64,000 nucleotides of DNA from Maritimibacter sp. GTDB lineage: Bacteria > Pseudomonadota > Alphaproteobacteria > Rhodobacterales > Rhodobacteraceae. The stretch covers positions 104,797-168,796 of the forward strand of contig NZVC01000022.1 in NCBI GenBank assembly GCA_002701395.1. Direction: 5' to 3'. Position 1 is the stretch's first letter, and the number at the start of each line of letters is the position of its first letter. Under the pieces are notes generated by a model. That model was not told the origin of the DNA, searched no databases, and was given only the letters and a program-made list of their open reading frames with translations. The position numbers were made by a program, and so were the translations under genes. Positions 16,629 to 26,351 of this stretch are shown here, piece after piece.

Positions 16629-17960
16629 TTACAGGTAGTCGGAGCGCTGAAGATTGTACTTCGCCATCTTCTCGTTCAGCGTCCGGCGCGGAAGGCACAA
16701 CTCGTCCATCACAGCGACGATGGACCCCTTGTGACGCCGCATGGTGTTGTCGATCAGCATCCGTTCGAACGCCTCGACATATTCTTTCAGCGGCTTGCCT
16801 TCGGTCGTCATAACCGGCTGCTGTTCGTCGCTTTCGGCCATCAGCAGCGATGCGATGGTGCCGGTGCCGCGACGGTTCTGCAGCACGGCGCGTTCAGCGA
16901 CGTTGATCAGCTGGCGGATGTTGCCGGGCCACGGCGCTTGCAGAAGCTGCGCGGCTTCCTGTGCCGAAACCTGCGGCGCGTCGCAGCCGTATTCGTCGGC
17001 GAACTGTTCCGAGAAGTGGGTGAACAGCATCAGGATGTCCTCGCCCCGCTGGCGCAGCGGCGGCAGGGTGATCTTCATCGCGGCAAGGCGGAAATACAGG
17101 TCGGGCCGCAGCACGTCTTCGCAGGTCTTGCCCTGCTCTTGCAGGTTCGAGATCGCGACGATGCGGGTCTCGGCCGGGGTGCCCTGATCGTTCATCCACG
17201 ACAGCAGCCGTGCCTGCAGCTCTTGCGGCAGCGCCTCGACATCCTCCAGCACCAGCGTACCGCCACGCGCTTCTTCCAGTGCCGGAAGGCCGCTGCCGTC
17301 CTCGACCGGGCCGAACAGCTTGCCGGCCAGCGAGTCCTTGTCATGCGCGGCGCAGGACAGCAGGACGAACTTCTTGCCCGCCTTGGCGCCCACTGCGTGC
17401 AGCGCGTGCGCCACAAGCGTCTTGCCGGTGCCGGTCTCGCCGTCGATCAGGACGTGTCCGTCCGCCTGCCCGAGGTCCAGAATGTCTTCGCGCAGCCGCT
17501 CCATCACCGGCGACGCACCGATCAGCTTCTTCATCAGCGTCGAGCCGTCCGACAGCTCCTTGCGCAGCGCGCGGCTGTCCAGGATCAGGCGGCGGCGTTG
17601 CGTGGCCTTCTTGGCCAGATCGGTCATCTTGTCGGGGTTAAACGGCTTTTCCAGAAAGTCGAACGCGCCCACGCGCATCGCCTCGACCGCCATCGGCACG
17701 TCACCGTGGCCGGTGATCATGATGACGGGAAGCGCGCTGTCCACGCTCATCAGCTTCTTGAGAAACTGCATCCCGTCCATGCCGGGCATCTTGATGTCGC
17801 TGACCACCGCGCCGGGATAGTCCGGCCCGAGCGACTTCAGCGCGTCCTCTGCGCTGGCAAAGGTCTCGGTGTCGAAGCCGGACAGAGCCAGCCACTGACT
17901 GATCGACTGACGCATATCCTGTTCGTCGTCGATGATGGCAATTTTCATAGCCTGCGTCAT
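16629..17960 (-). CDS. dctD: DctD-type response regulator with AAA+ domain lacking a GAFTGA motif
   Basis: A 443-residue NtrC-family response regulator. The receiver domain (about 5-120) has the acidic pocket (D11, D12), phosphoacceptor D55 in VVSDIKMPGMDG and lysine in FLEKPF. The AAA+ domain has Walker A GETGTGKT (174-181), Walker B GGTLVLED (233-240) and the arginine-rich PDLYFRLAAMKITLPPLRQR sensor block. Where sigma54 activators carry ESELFGHExGAFTGA, this protein has AGKLFGPVEDGSGLP (about 212-225), so the sigma54 contact loop is missing or altered. A Fis-type helix-turn-helix ends the protein. Start is ATG 17960, 13 bases after the dctB stop. With DctB it should sense C4-dicarboxylates; the transporter genes are not in the window. 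Confidence 0.85.
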   Translation of the reverse strand: MTQAMKIAIIDDEQDMRQSISQWLALSGFDTETFASAEDALKSLGPDYPGAVVSDIKMPGMDGMQFLKKLMSVDSALPVIMITGHGDVPMAVEAMRVGAFDFLEKPFNPDKMTDLAKKATQRRRLILDSRALRKELSDGSTLMKKLIGASPVMERLREDILDLGQADGHVLIDGETGTGKTLVAHALHAVGAKAGKKFVLLSCAAHDKDSLAGKLFGPVEDGSGLPALEEARGGTLVLEDVEALPQELQARLLSWMNDQGTPAETRIVAISNLQEQGKTCEDVLRPDLYFRLAAMKITLPPLRQRGEDILMLFTHFSEQFADEYGCDAPQVSAQEAAQLLQAPWPGNIRQLINVAERAVLQNRRGTGTIASLLMAESDEQQPVMTTEGKPLKEYVEAFERMLIDNTMRRHKGSIVAVMDELCLPRRTLNEKMAKYNLQRSDYL

Positions 17961-17973
17961 ATTTTTTAGTACC

Positions 17974-19734
17974 TCATTCGGCAGCCTTAACGTCCGCATC
18001 GATGAGCGGAAGTCGTACTTCGAAAACGGCGCCGCCCACCCGGCCGTTCCTTGCATATAGTCTTCCGCCGAGCTCCTTCACGATGCCCGACGAAATCGCA
18101 AGGCCAAGGCCGACGCCGTCGCCGGGGGCTTTCGTCGTGTAGAAGGGCTCGAACAGGGACTCGAGATCCTCGATCCCCGGACCGTTGTCGCGGACGGTGA
18201 TGGTGGCGATCTGGCCCACCGTCAGCAGGATGTCGATCGAGGGCTCTGCCGTCTCTTTGGTGGCGTCCAGCGCGTTGCGCAGCAGATTGATCAGCACCTG
18301 CTCCAGCCGCAGCCGGTCGGCAAGGATCATCACCTGCTGGTCCGGAAGCGACCGCGTGATGCGGACTTTCCGGTCCTTCAATTGCGGCTCCATCATCGAC
18401 AAAGCCGAGGAAATACAAGCCCTTGCGTCCAACGGTTCGACCGCGGTGCCGCCCTTGCGCGCGAAGCTTTTAAGCTGCCGGGTGATGGCGCCCATCCGTT
18501 CCAGCAAATCGTCCACGCGCTGGAAGCTTGTCAGGGCCTCTTCGGGGCGTCTGCGTTGCAGCAAAAGCTTGGCCCCGGCAAGATAGGTTTTCATCGCCGC
18601 CAGCGGCTGGTTCAGCTCGTGGCTGACGCTGGCCGACATCTCGCCAAGCGCCGCGAGTTTCGAACTTTGGGCCAGCGTCTGCTCGGCCACTTCAAGGTTC
18701 TTTTCCACCCGTTCGCGTTCGGCGATTTCCCGCTGCAGCGCCTCGTTCAGCTGGCGAAGTTCCGCTGTTTCCTTCTGAAAAAAGATCGATCGCGCCAGCG
18801 CGCGGCGGCTGGACAGGTAGAACGCGCCCGCCAGCAGGATGGCAAAGAACATGATTTCAAGCGCCAGAACGCCGTTCACCCGTTCGCGCACGCTGCCGTA
18901 GGTGGTGAATGTCACCATGCGCCAGCCCCGGAACGGAATCCGGTTTTCCAGCCGCATCAGCGCACTGCCGCGATAAAACGCTTCGGTCGGAAGGGCCGCC
19001 CAGTCGGCGGTGGCGCGGATCGCCCGTTCGATGGCCGACGGCGCAGACCGCAGTTTCAACGCCTCTTCCTCGGTCAGGCCGCGCCAGCGGGGCTCTGTCG
19101 ACAGGATGATGCGGCCTTCGCTGTCGGTGACGATCACCGCGTCGGAAATCGTGGACCAGCTTTGTTCGTACTTTCGCAGGTCGACCTCGACCACGATCAC
19201 GCCGATCAACTCGCCCCCGGCTTCGATCCGCCGCGAATACGAGAACTGGATCGCGCCGTTGTCGTTCTGGACCGCGTTGAACACCGTGTCGTTGGACCGC
19301 AGCGCCTCGATGAAATAGGGGGACTGACGGTGTGCCGACCCGATCCGGCCCCGGTCGGTGGCGGCGACGGTCCGCCCGCTGGCGTCCAGCATCATGATCG
19401 ACGCGGCACCGATTTCGTCCATCACCGAGATCAGCCGCAACGAGGTCTGGCTGAAGTCGGCCGAGTTCAGTGCCCCGATCAGCACCGGGTCGCGCGACAG
19501 CAGAAGCGGCACGATCGAGTTCCGCTGCAACTCGCTTTGCAGGTTGCCCGCGTACAGCGTCTGCCGCACCTCGGCCCGGTTCTTCGTCGCGACCGTGTAG
19601 CGTTCGGTCAGGAACTGGTTGGTGATCCAGACCACCGCGACGGCGGCGCAGATGAACACGACAAGGAACGCCCGCACCCGCCATGACAGCGCGGTGCGCA
19701 CGGATTCGGTGCGCGTGTCCTTGGTTTCGGTCAT
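17974..19734 (-). CDS. dctB: C4-dicarboxylate sensor histidine kinase DctB
   Basis: A 586-residue inner-membrane sensor kinase. Two transmembrane helices (about 22-42 and 290-312) enclose a periplasmic double-PAS-like sensor domain with the Dct/Cache features DRGRIGSAHRQSPYF and GVIVVEVDL. A coiled-coil stretch follows (QKETAELRQLNEALQREIAERER), then the DHp domain with phosphoacceptor histidine in SVSHELNQPLAAMKTY (about 370) and a catalytic ATPase domain with N box (NLLRNALDA), DNGPGI and GLGLAISSGI. This is the DctB/HisKA arrangement. It is followed 13 bases later by the response regulator. Start is ATG 19734. The ligand is inferred from family. Confidence 0.9.
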   Translation of the reverse strand: MTETKDTRTESVRTALSWRVRAFLVVFICAAVAVVWITNQFLTERYTVATKNRAEVRQTLYAGNLQSELQRNSIVPLLLSRDPVLIGALNSADFSQTSLRLISVMDEIGAASIMMLDASGRTVAATDRGRIGSAHRQSPYFIEALRSNDTVFNAVQNDNGAIQFSYSRRIEAGGELIGVIVVEVDLRKYEQSWSTISDAVIVTDSEGRIILSTEPRWRGLTEEEALKLRSAPSAIERAIRATADWAALPTEAFYRGSALMRLENRIPFRGWRMVTFTTYGSVRERVNGVLALEIMFFAILLAGAFYLSSRRALARSIFFQKETAELRQLNEALQREIAERERVEKNLEVAEQTLAQSSKLAALGEMSASVSHELNQPLAAMKTYLAGAKLLLQRRRPEEALTSFQRVDDLLERMGAITRQLKSFARKGGTAVEPLDARACISSALSMMEPQLKDRKVRITRSLPDQQVMILADRLRLEQVLINLLRNALDATKETAEPSIDILLTVGQIATITVRDNGPGIEDLESLFEPFYTTKAPGDGVGLGLAISSGIVKELGGRLYARNGRVGGAVFEVRLPLIDADVKAAE

Positions 19735-19780
19735 TGCGTCAATCTAGAGCGGCGGCGCACCGTGCTCAAGCGCGGCGCGA

Positions 19781-20449
19781 TCAGGCGGCTTCCACCAACC
19801 CGGCCACTGCGCGGAACACCGCCGCCCCGTCGGTGCCGCCATGCGCGTCGTCCACCGCGCGCTCGGGGTGCGGCATCAGGCCCAGCACCCGGCGATTGCC
19901 CGACAGAACGCCCGCGATATCGGCCACGGAACCGTTCGGGTTGTCGGTATAGGTGAAGGCGATGCGGTCCTCGTCCTGAAGCTGCTTCAGCGTGTCGGGA
20001 TCGCAGACATAGTTGCCGTCGTGGTGCGCAACCGGCAGGTGGATCACCTGCCCGTCGGAATAATCGCGGGTGAAAACGCTGTCGGTCGTCGCGACGCGCA
20101 GGCCCACGCTGCGGCAGATGAACTTCAGCCCCGAGTTCCGCATCAGCGCACCGGGCAGCAGGCCGGTCTCGGTCAGCACCTGAAAGCCGTTGCAGATGCC
20201 GATGGCATGGCCACCGGCGTGCACGAAGTCGGCCAGCGCGCGGGTGATAGGCGACTGTGCCGCGATCGCGCCGCAGCGCAGGTAGTCGCCGTAAGAGAAC
20301 CCGCCCGGCACCCCGACGATGTCCAGGCCTGCCGGCAGCGCGGTGTCCTTGTGCCAGACCATCGTGACCTCGGCGCCCGCGCGCTCGAAGGCCACTGCAA
20401 GGTCGCGGTCGCAGTTGGAGCCGGGATAGACGATGACGGCGGCTTTCAT
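19781..20449 (-). CDS. purQ: Phosphoribosylformylglycinamidine synthase, glutaminase subunit
   Basis: A 222-residue class I glutamine amidotransferase that supplies ammonia to PurL in the fourth step of purine synthesis, working with PurS. The nucleophile C86 is in GICNGFQ, and the His-Glu pair of the triad is in MPHPERA near the C-terminus. The N-terminal [10 protein letters not shown] and [15 protein letters not shown] are PurQ hallmarks. Length matches the small-subunit type that needs separate PurS and PurL. It is the last gene of the minus-strand purC-purS-adh-purQ series, 11 bases after the alcohol dehydrogenase; purL is not in the window. Confidence 0.96.
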   Translation of the reverse strand: MKAAVIVYPGSNCDRDLAVAFERAGAEVTMVWHKDTALPAGLDIVGVPGGFSYGDYLRCGAIAAQSPITRALADFVHAGGHAIGICNGFQVLTETGLLPGALMRNSGLKFICRSVGLRVATTDSVFTRDYSDGQVIHLPVAHHDGNYVCDPDTLKQLQDEDRIAFTYTDNPNGSVADIAGVLSGNRRVLGLMPHPERAVDDAHGGTDGAAVFRAVAGLVEAA

Positions 20450-20460
20450 GTTCGGTCTCC

Positions 20461-21504
20461 TCAGGACGAGAAATCGGTGATGACGGCGACGCCCGGCGGG
20501 GCGGGTGCGTCGAAGGCGGCAAGTTCGGTGCTGGCCTGCGACAGGCCGATGCGGCGGGCGATCAAAGGGTTCAGGTCCACCTGCCCGCCTTCGATCAGCG
20601 ACAGAAGGCTGGGATAGCGGTGGGCCGGCATGCCGCGTGTACCATAGATCGCCAGTTGACCGGAATAGACGGCATCCATCGGCAACGGCATCGTGACGTG
20701 GCTGCCGGCGGGCATTCCGACCTGCACCATGCGTCCGAGTTTCCGAAGCGATAGCAACGCGTTGCGGGTGGTTTCCGCAATCCCCAGCGCCTCGACGGCG
20801 ACATGGGCGCCGCCGCCGGTGATCTCGCGCAGGTGCGCGACCGGGTCGCCCCTGGACGCGTCGATGGCCGCGTCGGCACCAAGGTCCTGCGCGTGGTCCA
20901 GCTTTTCGCCCACCACGTCGACCACAGCGACGCGAGCGCCAAGCGCACGGCCCAGCAGCATCGCGGACAGCCCGACGCCGCCGGTGCCCCAGACGGCCAG
21001 CCACTCGCCCGGTTTCAGCGCGGCGCGGCCGGTCAGCGCATGCCACGCGGTCGTCACCCGACAGCCAAGCGCCGCGGCAAGCGCCGGGTCCATCGACGCG
21101 GGCAAACGGGTCAGGTTGACGTCGGCATGGGCCACGGCGATGCGTTCGGCAAAGGCCCCGGCCACGGTGAAGCCGGGCACGACCTGCGTGGGGCATGTCG
21201 TCTGGTTGCCGGACTGGCAGGCGGGGCATTGGCCGCAGGCAAGGATGAAGGGCGCGATCACCCGATCACCGGGCGACCAGCGCGTGACGCGCGCGCCCGT
21301 CTCGACCACGATGCCGCAGTATTCGTGCCCCGGAACGTGGGGCAGCACGATGTCGGGATCGGTGCCGGTCCACGCGTGCCAGTCAGAGCGGCAGACGCCG
21401 CAGGCCAGAACCTCCAGCACCACGCCGTCTTCGGGACAGACCGGGTCGGGAAGGTCCTGCACCGACAGCGGCGCGCGGTATTCCGTCAGGACGGCCGCCT
21501 TCAT
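20461..21504 (-). CDS. Zinc-dependent alcohol dehydrogenase (MDR superfamily) inside the pur operon
   Basis: A 347-residue medium-chain dehydrogenase/reductase that oxidises an alcohol or reduces an aldehyde with NAD(P). Catalytic zinc ligands are C35 (ACGVCRSD), the GHE motif at about 61-63 and a downstream cysteine (LGC). The structural zinc loop has four cysteines, [15 protein letters not shown]. The Rossmann motif is GTGGVG at about 171-176. The substrate is unknown. Its place is unusual: it lies between purS and purQ, normally neighbours, with gaps of 54 and 11 bases, so it is probably co-transcribed with purine genes without an evident biochemical link. Start is ATG 21504. Confidence 0.9.
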   Translation of the reverse strand: MKAAVLTEYRAPLSVQDLPDPVCPEDGVVLEVLACGVCRSDWHAWTGTDPDIVLPHVPGHEYCGIVVETGARVTRWSPGDRVIAPFILACGQCPACQSGNQTTCPTQVVPGFTVAGAFAERIAVAHADVNLTRLPASMDPALAAALGCRVTTAWHALTGRAALKPGEWLAVWGTGGVGLSAMLLGRALGARVAVVDVVGEKLDHAQDLGADAAIDASRGDPVAHLREITGGGAHVAVEALGIAETTRNALLSLRKLGRMVQVGMPAGSHVTMPLPMDAVYSGQLAIYGTRGMPAHRYPSLLSLIEGGQVDLNPLIARRIGLSQASTELAAFDAPAPPGVAVITDFSS

Positions 21505-21558
21505 GCCGCCACCCCGGCGGGCGAACGGCGCGTGGGCATCGTCCGTACCCGCCGCATG

Positions 21559-21798
21559 TCAGTCGATCTCGATCTCGTAGCTTTCGATCACCGTGTTGGC
21601 GAGAAGCTTCTCGCACATCGCGGTGACGCTGGTGCGGGCGGCGTCGGCATCGGTCTCGGCCAGATCGATCTCGATCACCTTGCCCTGCCGGACACCTTCG
21701 ACCCCGTCGAAGCCCAGCGATCCCAGAGCGTGGCGCACGGCCTCGCCCTGCGGGTCAAGGACCCCGTTCTTCAGCATCACCTGAACACGCGCTTTCAT
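21559..21798 (-). CDS. purS: Phosphoribosylformylglycinamidine synthase subunit PurS
   Basis: A 79-residue protein that forms a small dimer bridging PurQ and PurL. The family pattern MKARVQVMLKNGVLDPQGEAVRHALGSLGF and the LAETDADAA and LLANTVIESYEIEI segments are clear. Two in-frame ATG codons lie six bases apart (21804 and 21798); family alignment and the spacing from the G-rich ribosome binding site favour 21798. It follows purC by 81 bases on the same strand. Confidence 0.93.
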   Translation of the reverse strand: MKARVQVMLKNGVLDPQGEAVRHALGSLGFDGVEGVRQGKVIEIDLAETDADAARTSVTAMCEKLLANTVIESYEIEID

Positions 21799-21879
21799 GT
21801 GCATACCCCCGGGGCCCGGCCCGTTGTCTTTGTCGTCAAGGTCTCGAAGTCAGCGAACCACACCAAGGCGGTGTCGCTT

Positions 21880-22641
21880 TCAATTGATCAGGTGCGGCTT
21901 CGTCGCGTGGGTCACGTTCGACGGCAGCACGCCAAGGCGCCGCGCGACTTCCGTGTAGGCGTCCGCAAGGTTGCCAAGATCACGGCGGAACACGTCCTTG
22001 TCCAGCTTCTGGCCGGTTTCGATGTCCCACAGCCGGCACGAGTCGGGGCTGATCTCGTCCGCCACGATCAGGCGCTGGAAGTCGTTGTCCCAGACGCGGC
22101 CGATCTCGATCTTGAAGTCCACCAGACGGATGCCGACCGCCAGCATGATGCCAGACATGAAGTCGTTGACCCGCAGCGACAGCGCGACCATGTCGTCAAG
22201 GTCCTGCTGCGCGGCCCAGCCGAAGGCGATGACGTGCTCTTCCGTGACCAGCGGGTCACCCAGCGCGTCGTCCTTGTAGTAGAACTCGATGATCGGCCGG
22301 GGCAGCGCGGTGCCCTCTGCAATGCCAAGCCGCTTCGACAGCGAACCGGCGGCCACGTTCCGCACGACGACTTCCAGCGGGATGATCTCGACCTGGCGGA
22401 TCAGCTGCTCGCGCATGTTGATGCGCTTGATGAAGTGCGTTGGCACGCCGATGTTGTTGAGGCCCGTCATGAAATACTCGGACAGGCGGTTGTTCAGAAC
22501 CCCCTTGCCGTCGATGACGTCTTTCTTCTCGGCGTTGAAGGCGGTGGCGTCGTCCTTGAAGTACTGCACCAGCGTGCCGGGCTCGGGGCCCTCGTACAGG
22601 ATCTTCGCCTTGCCCTCGTAAAGCTTCTTGCGCCTTGCCAT
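21880..22641 (-). CDS. purC: SAICAR synthetase
   Basis: The 253-residue product joins aspartate to CAIR in an ATP-dependent step of purine synthesis. It has the family opening [14 protein letters not shown], the substrate motifs [25 protein letters not shown] and IEFYYKDD, and [12 protein letters not shown] near the end. Length is typical for bacterial single-domain PurC. Start is ATG 22641, with GGAGA upstream. It heads the minus-strand purC-purS-adh-purQ series and is divergent from the ATPase zeta inhibitor gene across 150 bases, which must hold both promoters. Confidence 0.96.
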   Translation of the reverse strand: MARRKKLYEGKAKILYEGPEPGTLVQYFKDDATAFNAEKKDVIDGKGVLNNRLSEYFMTGLNNIGVPTHFIKRINMREQLIRQVEIIPLEVVVRNVAAGSLSKRLGIAEGTALPRPIIEFYYKDDALGDPLVTEEHVIAFGWAAQQDLDDMVALSLRVNDFMSGIMLAVGIRLVDFKIEIGRVWDNDFQRLIVADEISPDSCRLWDIETGQKLDKDVFRRDLGNLADAYTEVARRLGVLPSNVTHATKPHLIN

Positions 22642-22791
22642 GAAATCTCCGATCGGATGGGGTACGTATCCCGTCCCTGAGCGGCCCCTATAGGCCAGTT
22701 GACCGCACATCGCAAGACAAGGCGGGCCTTGCCTAACGCAGGTGCCGCGGGCATATGGGGAACGACCGGAACGAGAGCCCGAGAGGACCCT

Positions 22792-23112
22792 ATGAGCACC
22801 TTTGACGATCGCGAGAACGCCTTCGAGAACAAGTTCGCCCACGATGCCGAGATGCAGTTCAAGGCCGAGGCGCGTCGCAACAAGCTTCTGGGCCTGTGGG
22901 CCGCCGAGCTTATGGGCAAAAGCGGCTCGGACGCCGAGGACTACGCAAAGGAAGTCATCCGCGCCGATTTCGAGGAAGCCGGTGACGAGGATGTCTATCG
23001 CAAGGTGTCCGGCGATCTCGAAGGCAAGGCCGACGAAAAGACGATCCGCGCGAAGATGTCCGAGCTGATGACCGTCGCCAAGGCGCAGCTGATGGAAGAA
23101 CTGCCGGAGTGA
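22792..23112 (+). CDS. F1-ATPase zeta subunit (DUF1476), ATP synthase inhibitor
   Basis: A 106-residue protein of the DUF1476 family, known in Paracoccus as the zeta subunit. It blocks rotation of F1-ATPase in the hydrolysis direction, like mitochondrial IF1. The inhibitory N-terminal segment is well matched: [28 protein letters not shown], then [12 protein letters not shown] and the C-terminal helical bundle [19 protein letters not shown]. Length equals the family length. Start ATG 22792 has GAGAGGACC upstream. The gene is monocistronic, away from ATP synthase genes. Confidence 0.9.
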   Translation: MSTFDDRENAFENKFAHDAEMQFKAEARRNKLLGLWAAELMGKSGSDAEDYAKEVIRADFEEAGDEDVYRKVSGDLEGKADEKTIRAKMSELMTVAKAQLMEELPE

Positions 23113-23290
23113 TCCGCAGCCTGTTCTAAGCTTTCTGCGCCGGCGGTCCTGTCCGGCGGCGCGTTTCCGGCCCTGTGCGGCCATGCCTTCCCCACCCCAT
23201 CGTTAACCACCCTTCCCGCGCCACGCGGGTCTTAAGCCTTTGCGAAGGGCTTGTGGCGTATGCCCGTCGCGGGCTTGGCCGGAGGGTCGG

Positions 23291-25189
23291 ATGGTGCACC
23301 GCGCGACGGCGGACACGGACAATACGGAAAACGAGGACGGCCTGCGGGCCCTGCTGACCCGGCAGGTGCTGCCGCTGGGCCTGCTGGTGATCGTGGGCTA
23401 CCTGCTGATCCGGCAGCTTGCGGCGATGGACCTGCGGGCCGCCATCGCCGCGGCAGGTGACATCGGCGTGGGCCAATGGCTGCTGGCGGTGCTGGCCACG
23501 GCGGGCAGCTTCTGGGCGTTCGGACGGTTCGAGTGGGTGATGCACCGGCTGGGCGCCACCGGCGCGCCGGAACGCTATGCGCAGATCGCCGGGATCGGCG
23601 CGGTCGGCGCGTCGCAGCTGACCGGCTTCGGCCTGCTGACGGGCACGCTGGCGCGCTGGCGCATGTTCCCCGAAATGTCGGTGTGGCAGGCGACGCGGCT
23701 GACCGTGGGTGTCTCTGTCGCGTTCATGCTGTGCCTTGCCGTTCTGGCGGCGGCGACGCTGGCGGTGACGCCGGTGCTGTCCGGCGGCTGGCGCCTGCTT
23801 GCCGGTGTCGCGGTGATCGCGGCGATGGCGCTGTTCGCGATGTCGCTGTGGCGCCCCCGGCGCTTGCTGCACATGCGCCGCGCCTTGCCGCCGATCCGGG
23901 CGCAGGTGCGGCTGATGATTTACACCGCCGCCGACACCGGGTTCGCCGCGCTGGCGCTGTACGTCCTGCTGCCAAAGGACGCCCTGCCCGCGCCGGACCT
24001 GTTCTATGCCGTCTTCCTGCTGGCGCTGTTCGCGGGCCTGTTCGGCACCACGCCGGGGGGCGTGGGACCGTTCGAGTATGTGACGCTGACCTTCCTGCCC
24101 CACCTGCCGGAACCCGAACTGCTGGCGGCGATCATGGGGTTCCGGCTGGTGTATTTCGCCCTGCCCGCCTCGGTCGCGCTGCTGATCCTGCTGGCCGGTC
24201 CGGCGCTGCGGCGGCACGAGGATGCCGACCGCCCGGTGCTGGACCCGGTGATCGCGGCGCATGTGCCGCCGGTGAAGGCGCAGGCGCTGGCCTATACCGC
24301 CCGCCGGGCCGAGGCGGGGCTGATGCGGCAGGGCGCGTTCGACCTGCTGTGCAACGCGCACCACCTGCCGCTGTCGATGGTGGCCCTGACCGGGCAAAGC
24401 CTGATCATGCTGTCCGACCCGCTGCGCCGTGGGCAGGACCCGGCCATCGCGCTGCATGCGCTGGACCGCGCGGCCGAGGATCGGCTGCGGGTGCCGTGCG
24501 TCTACAAATGTGGCGGGCGCACCGCCGCCGCCGCGCGGCGGCTTGGCTGGTCGGTGATGCCCGTCTCGCACGAGGCGTGGCTTGATCCGCGCCGGTTCGA
24601 CCTTGGCAGCCCGTCGCGGCGGCAATTGCGCCGACAGGTCCGCAAGGCCGAGAAATCGGACCTGGCGCTGGTGTCGGACTGGGGCGCCGCGCTGCCGTTG
24701 GCCGAGATGCGCGCCCTGGCGGACACCCGTGAAAAGGCGCGCGGCTTTTCGATGGGGGTGTTTTCGGCGTTCTACGTCGCCGGGCAGCGGTGCCACCTTG
24801 CCTATCATGGCGACCGGCTGGTGGCGTTCCTGACCTTTCACGAAAGCCACGACGAACAGACGCTGGACCTTGTCGTGCATGGCGCCGACGCGCCGCAGGG
24901 CACCATGCACCTGCTGGTCACCCACGCGATCGAAGCCGCCGCCGACGAGGACTGCACCCGCCTGTCGCTGGCCGCCGTCCCGCGCGACTGGCCGCTGCCC
25001 AAGCCGCTGGCGCAGCGGTTCCGCAGCCTGTCCGGGTCCGACGGGCTGCGCCGGTTCAAGGCCAGCTTCGCCCCGTCATGGGAAACACTGTACGTTGCCG
25101 CACCGACCCCGGCCAACCTTGGCCTTGCCGCCGTGGACCTTGCCGACCGCATCACCCGCCCGCGTGAGGCGCGAACGCCTCGGTCCTGA
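23291..25189 (+). CDS. MprF-like aminoacyl-phospholipid flippase/synthase
   Basis: A 632-residue polytopic membrane protein. The N-terminal ~330 residues have about eight hydrophobic helices of the lysylphosphatidylglycerol synthase transmembrane (flippase) family, with the family motif TPGGVGPFE at about 256-264. The C-terminal ~280 residues are a cytoplasmic DUF2156 (GNAT-like) aminoacyltransferase domain. Proteins of this type move an amino acid from tRNA onto phosphatidylglycerol, or onto ornithine-type lipids in some alphaproteobacteria, making the surface more positive and resistant to cationic peptides. The amino acid cannot be told from sequence. Start ATG 23291 is set by GGAGGG at 23281-23286. 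Confidence 0.82.
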   Translation: MVHRATADTDNTENEDGLRALLTRQVLPLGLLVIVGYLLIRQLAAMDLRAAIAAAGDIGVGQWLLAVLATAGSFWAFGRFEWVMHRLGATGAPERYAQIAGIGAVGASQLTGFGLLTGTLARWRMFPEMSVWQATRLTVGVSVAFMLCLAVLAAATLAVTPVLSGGWRLLAGVAVIAAMALFAMSLWRPRRLLHMRRALPPIRAQVRLMIYTAADTGFAALALYVLLPKDALPAPDLFYAVFLLALFAGLFGTTPGGVGPFEYVTLTFLPHLPEPELLAAIMGFRLVYFALPASVALLILLAGPALRRHEDADRPVLDPVIAAHVPPVKAQALAYTARRAEAGLMRQGAFDLLCNAHHLPLSMVALTGQSLIMLSDPLRRGQDPAIALHALDRAAEDRLRVPCVYKCGGRTAAAARRLGWSVMPVSHEAWLDPRRFDLGSPSRRQLRRQVRKAEKSDLALVSDWGAALPLAEMRALADTREKARGFSMGVFSAFYVAGQRCHLAYHGDRLVAFLTFHESHDEQTLDLVVHGADAPQGTMHLLVTHAIEAAADEDCTRLSLAAVPRDWPLPKPLAQRFRSLSGSDGLRRFKASFAPSWETLYVAAPTPANLGLAAVDLADRITRPREARTPRS

Positions 25190-25320
25190 CGGATTCCGGG
25201 TTTCGGTCGCGCCCGGGTTATGATCATTGCCAGTTTACGCCATAATGGCGCCCGTGGCCTTGCGTAACCTTCGGGGATATGCCTTGTGCATCCCTGCCTC
25301 AAATCTATTGGACCTTTCAC

Positions 25321-26337
25321 ATGAGCGACGCCCTGTCCCGACTGCTTGCCGACCGCGACTGGCTTCTTGCGGACGGTGCCACCGGCACGAACCTGTTCAA
25401 CATGGGCCTGTCGTCCGGCGACGCGCCCGAGTTCTGGAACGTGGACGAGCCCGACAAGATCCGCGCGCTGTACAAGGGCGCCGTCGACGCGGGCAGCGAC
25501 CTGTTCCTGACCAACTCGTTCGGCTCCAACGCCTCGCGGCTGAAACTGCACGACGCGGCGGACCGCGCCCGCGAACTGTCGCGCGTCGCCGCCGAACTGG
25601 GCCGCGAGATCGCGGATGCCTCTGGCCGCACGGTGGTCGTCGCGGGCTCGGTCGGCCCGACCGGAGAGATCATGGCCCCGATGGGCACCCTCACCCACGC
25701 CATCGCGGTCGAAATGTTCCACGAACAGGCCGAGGGTCTGAAAGAAGGCGGCGCCGATGTCCTGTGGGTCGAGACGATCAGCGCCCCGGAAGAGATGAAA
25801 GCCGCCGCCGAGGCCGCGAAGCTGGCCGGGATGCCCTTCGTCGGCACCATGAGCTTCGACACCGCTGGGCGCACGATGATGGGCCTGACCTCGCAAGGTT
25901 GGGCCACGCTGGCCGAGAAGCTGCCGCAGGTGCCGCTGGCCTTCGGCGCGAACTGCGGCGTGGGCGCGTCCGACCTGCTGCGCACCGTGCTGGGCCTGTC
26001 GAGCCAGGGCAGTTCGCTTCCCATCGTGGCGAAAGGCAACGCGGGCATTCCGAAATACGTCGAGGGGCATATCCACTATGACGGCACGCCCGAGCTGATG
26101 GCGGATTACGCGGTCATGGCGCGGGATTCCGGCGCGACGATCATCGGCGGCTGCTGCGGCACCATGCCCGAGCACCTTGAAAAGATGCGCGAGGCGCTGG
26201 AAACCCGCCCGAAAGGCGAGCGTCCGTCGCTGGAAGCCATCGCGGAGACGCTTGGCGGCTTCTCGTCGCCCAGCGACGGGACCGAGGCCGACGCCCCTGC
26301 CCCTGACCGCAGCCGCCGCCGTCGTCGCCGCGGCTGA
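25321..26337 (+). CDS. Homocysteine S-methyltransferase domain protein (split methionine synthase / betaine-homocysteine type)
   Basis: A 338-residue TIM-barrel protein of the homocysteine S-methyltransferase family. Zinc ligands C212 (GANCGVG) and C278-C279 (GGCCGT) hold the homocysteine thiolate, and LADGATGTNLF near the start is the usual opening. Many annotations name it betaine-homocysteine methyltransferase. However, a separate corrinoid protein is encoded 1.3 kb downstream, and marine Rhodobacterales were reported to carry methionine synthase split into separate homocysteine and B12 modules. I therefore favour the homocysteine half of a split MetH. The C-terminal ~30 residues are an acidic then arginine-rich tail (RSRRRRRRG). 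Start ATG 25321. Confidence 0.88.
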   Translation: MSDALSRLLADRDWLLADGATGTNLFNMGLSSGDAPEFWNVDEPDKIRALYKGAVDAGSDLFLTNSFGSNASRLKLHDAADRARELSRVAAELGREIADASGRTVVVAGSVGPTGEIMAPMGTLTHAIAVEMFHEQAEGLKEGGADVLWVETISAPEEMKAAAEAAKLAGMPFVGTMSFDTAGRTMMGLTSQGWATLAEKLPQVPLAFGANCGVGASDLLRTVLGLSSQGSSLPIVAKGNAGIPKYVEGHIHYDGTPELMADYAVMARDSGATIIGGCCGTMPEHLEKMREALETRPKGERPSLEAIAETLGGFSSPSDGTEADAPAPDRSRRRRRRG

Positions 26338-26351
26338 CACAGGAACGACGG

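Noticed and set aside
25190..25320. Possible SAM or cobalamin riboswitch before the homocysteine methyltransferase gene
   Set aside because: I looked for the SAM-II core and the cobalamin box and found neither. The spacer is only 131 bases with no strong stem.
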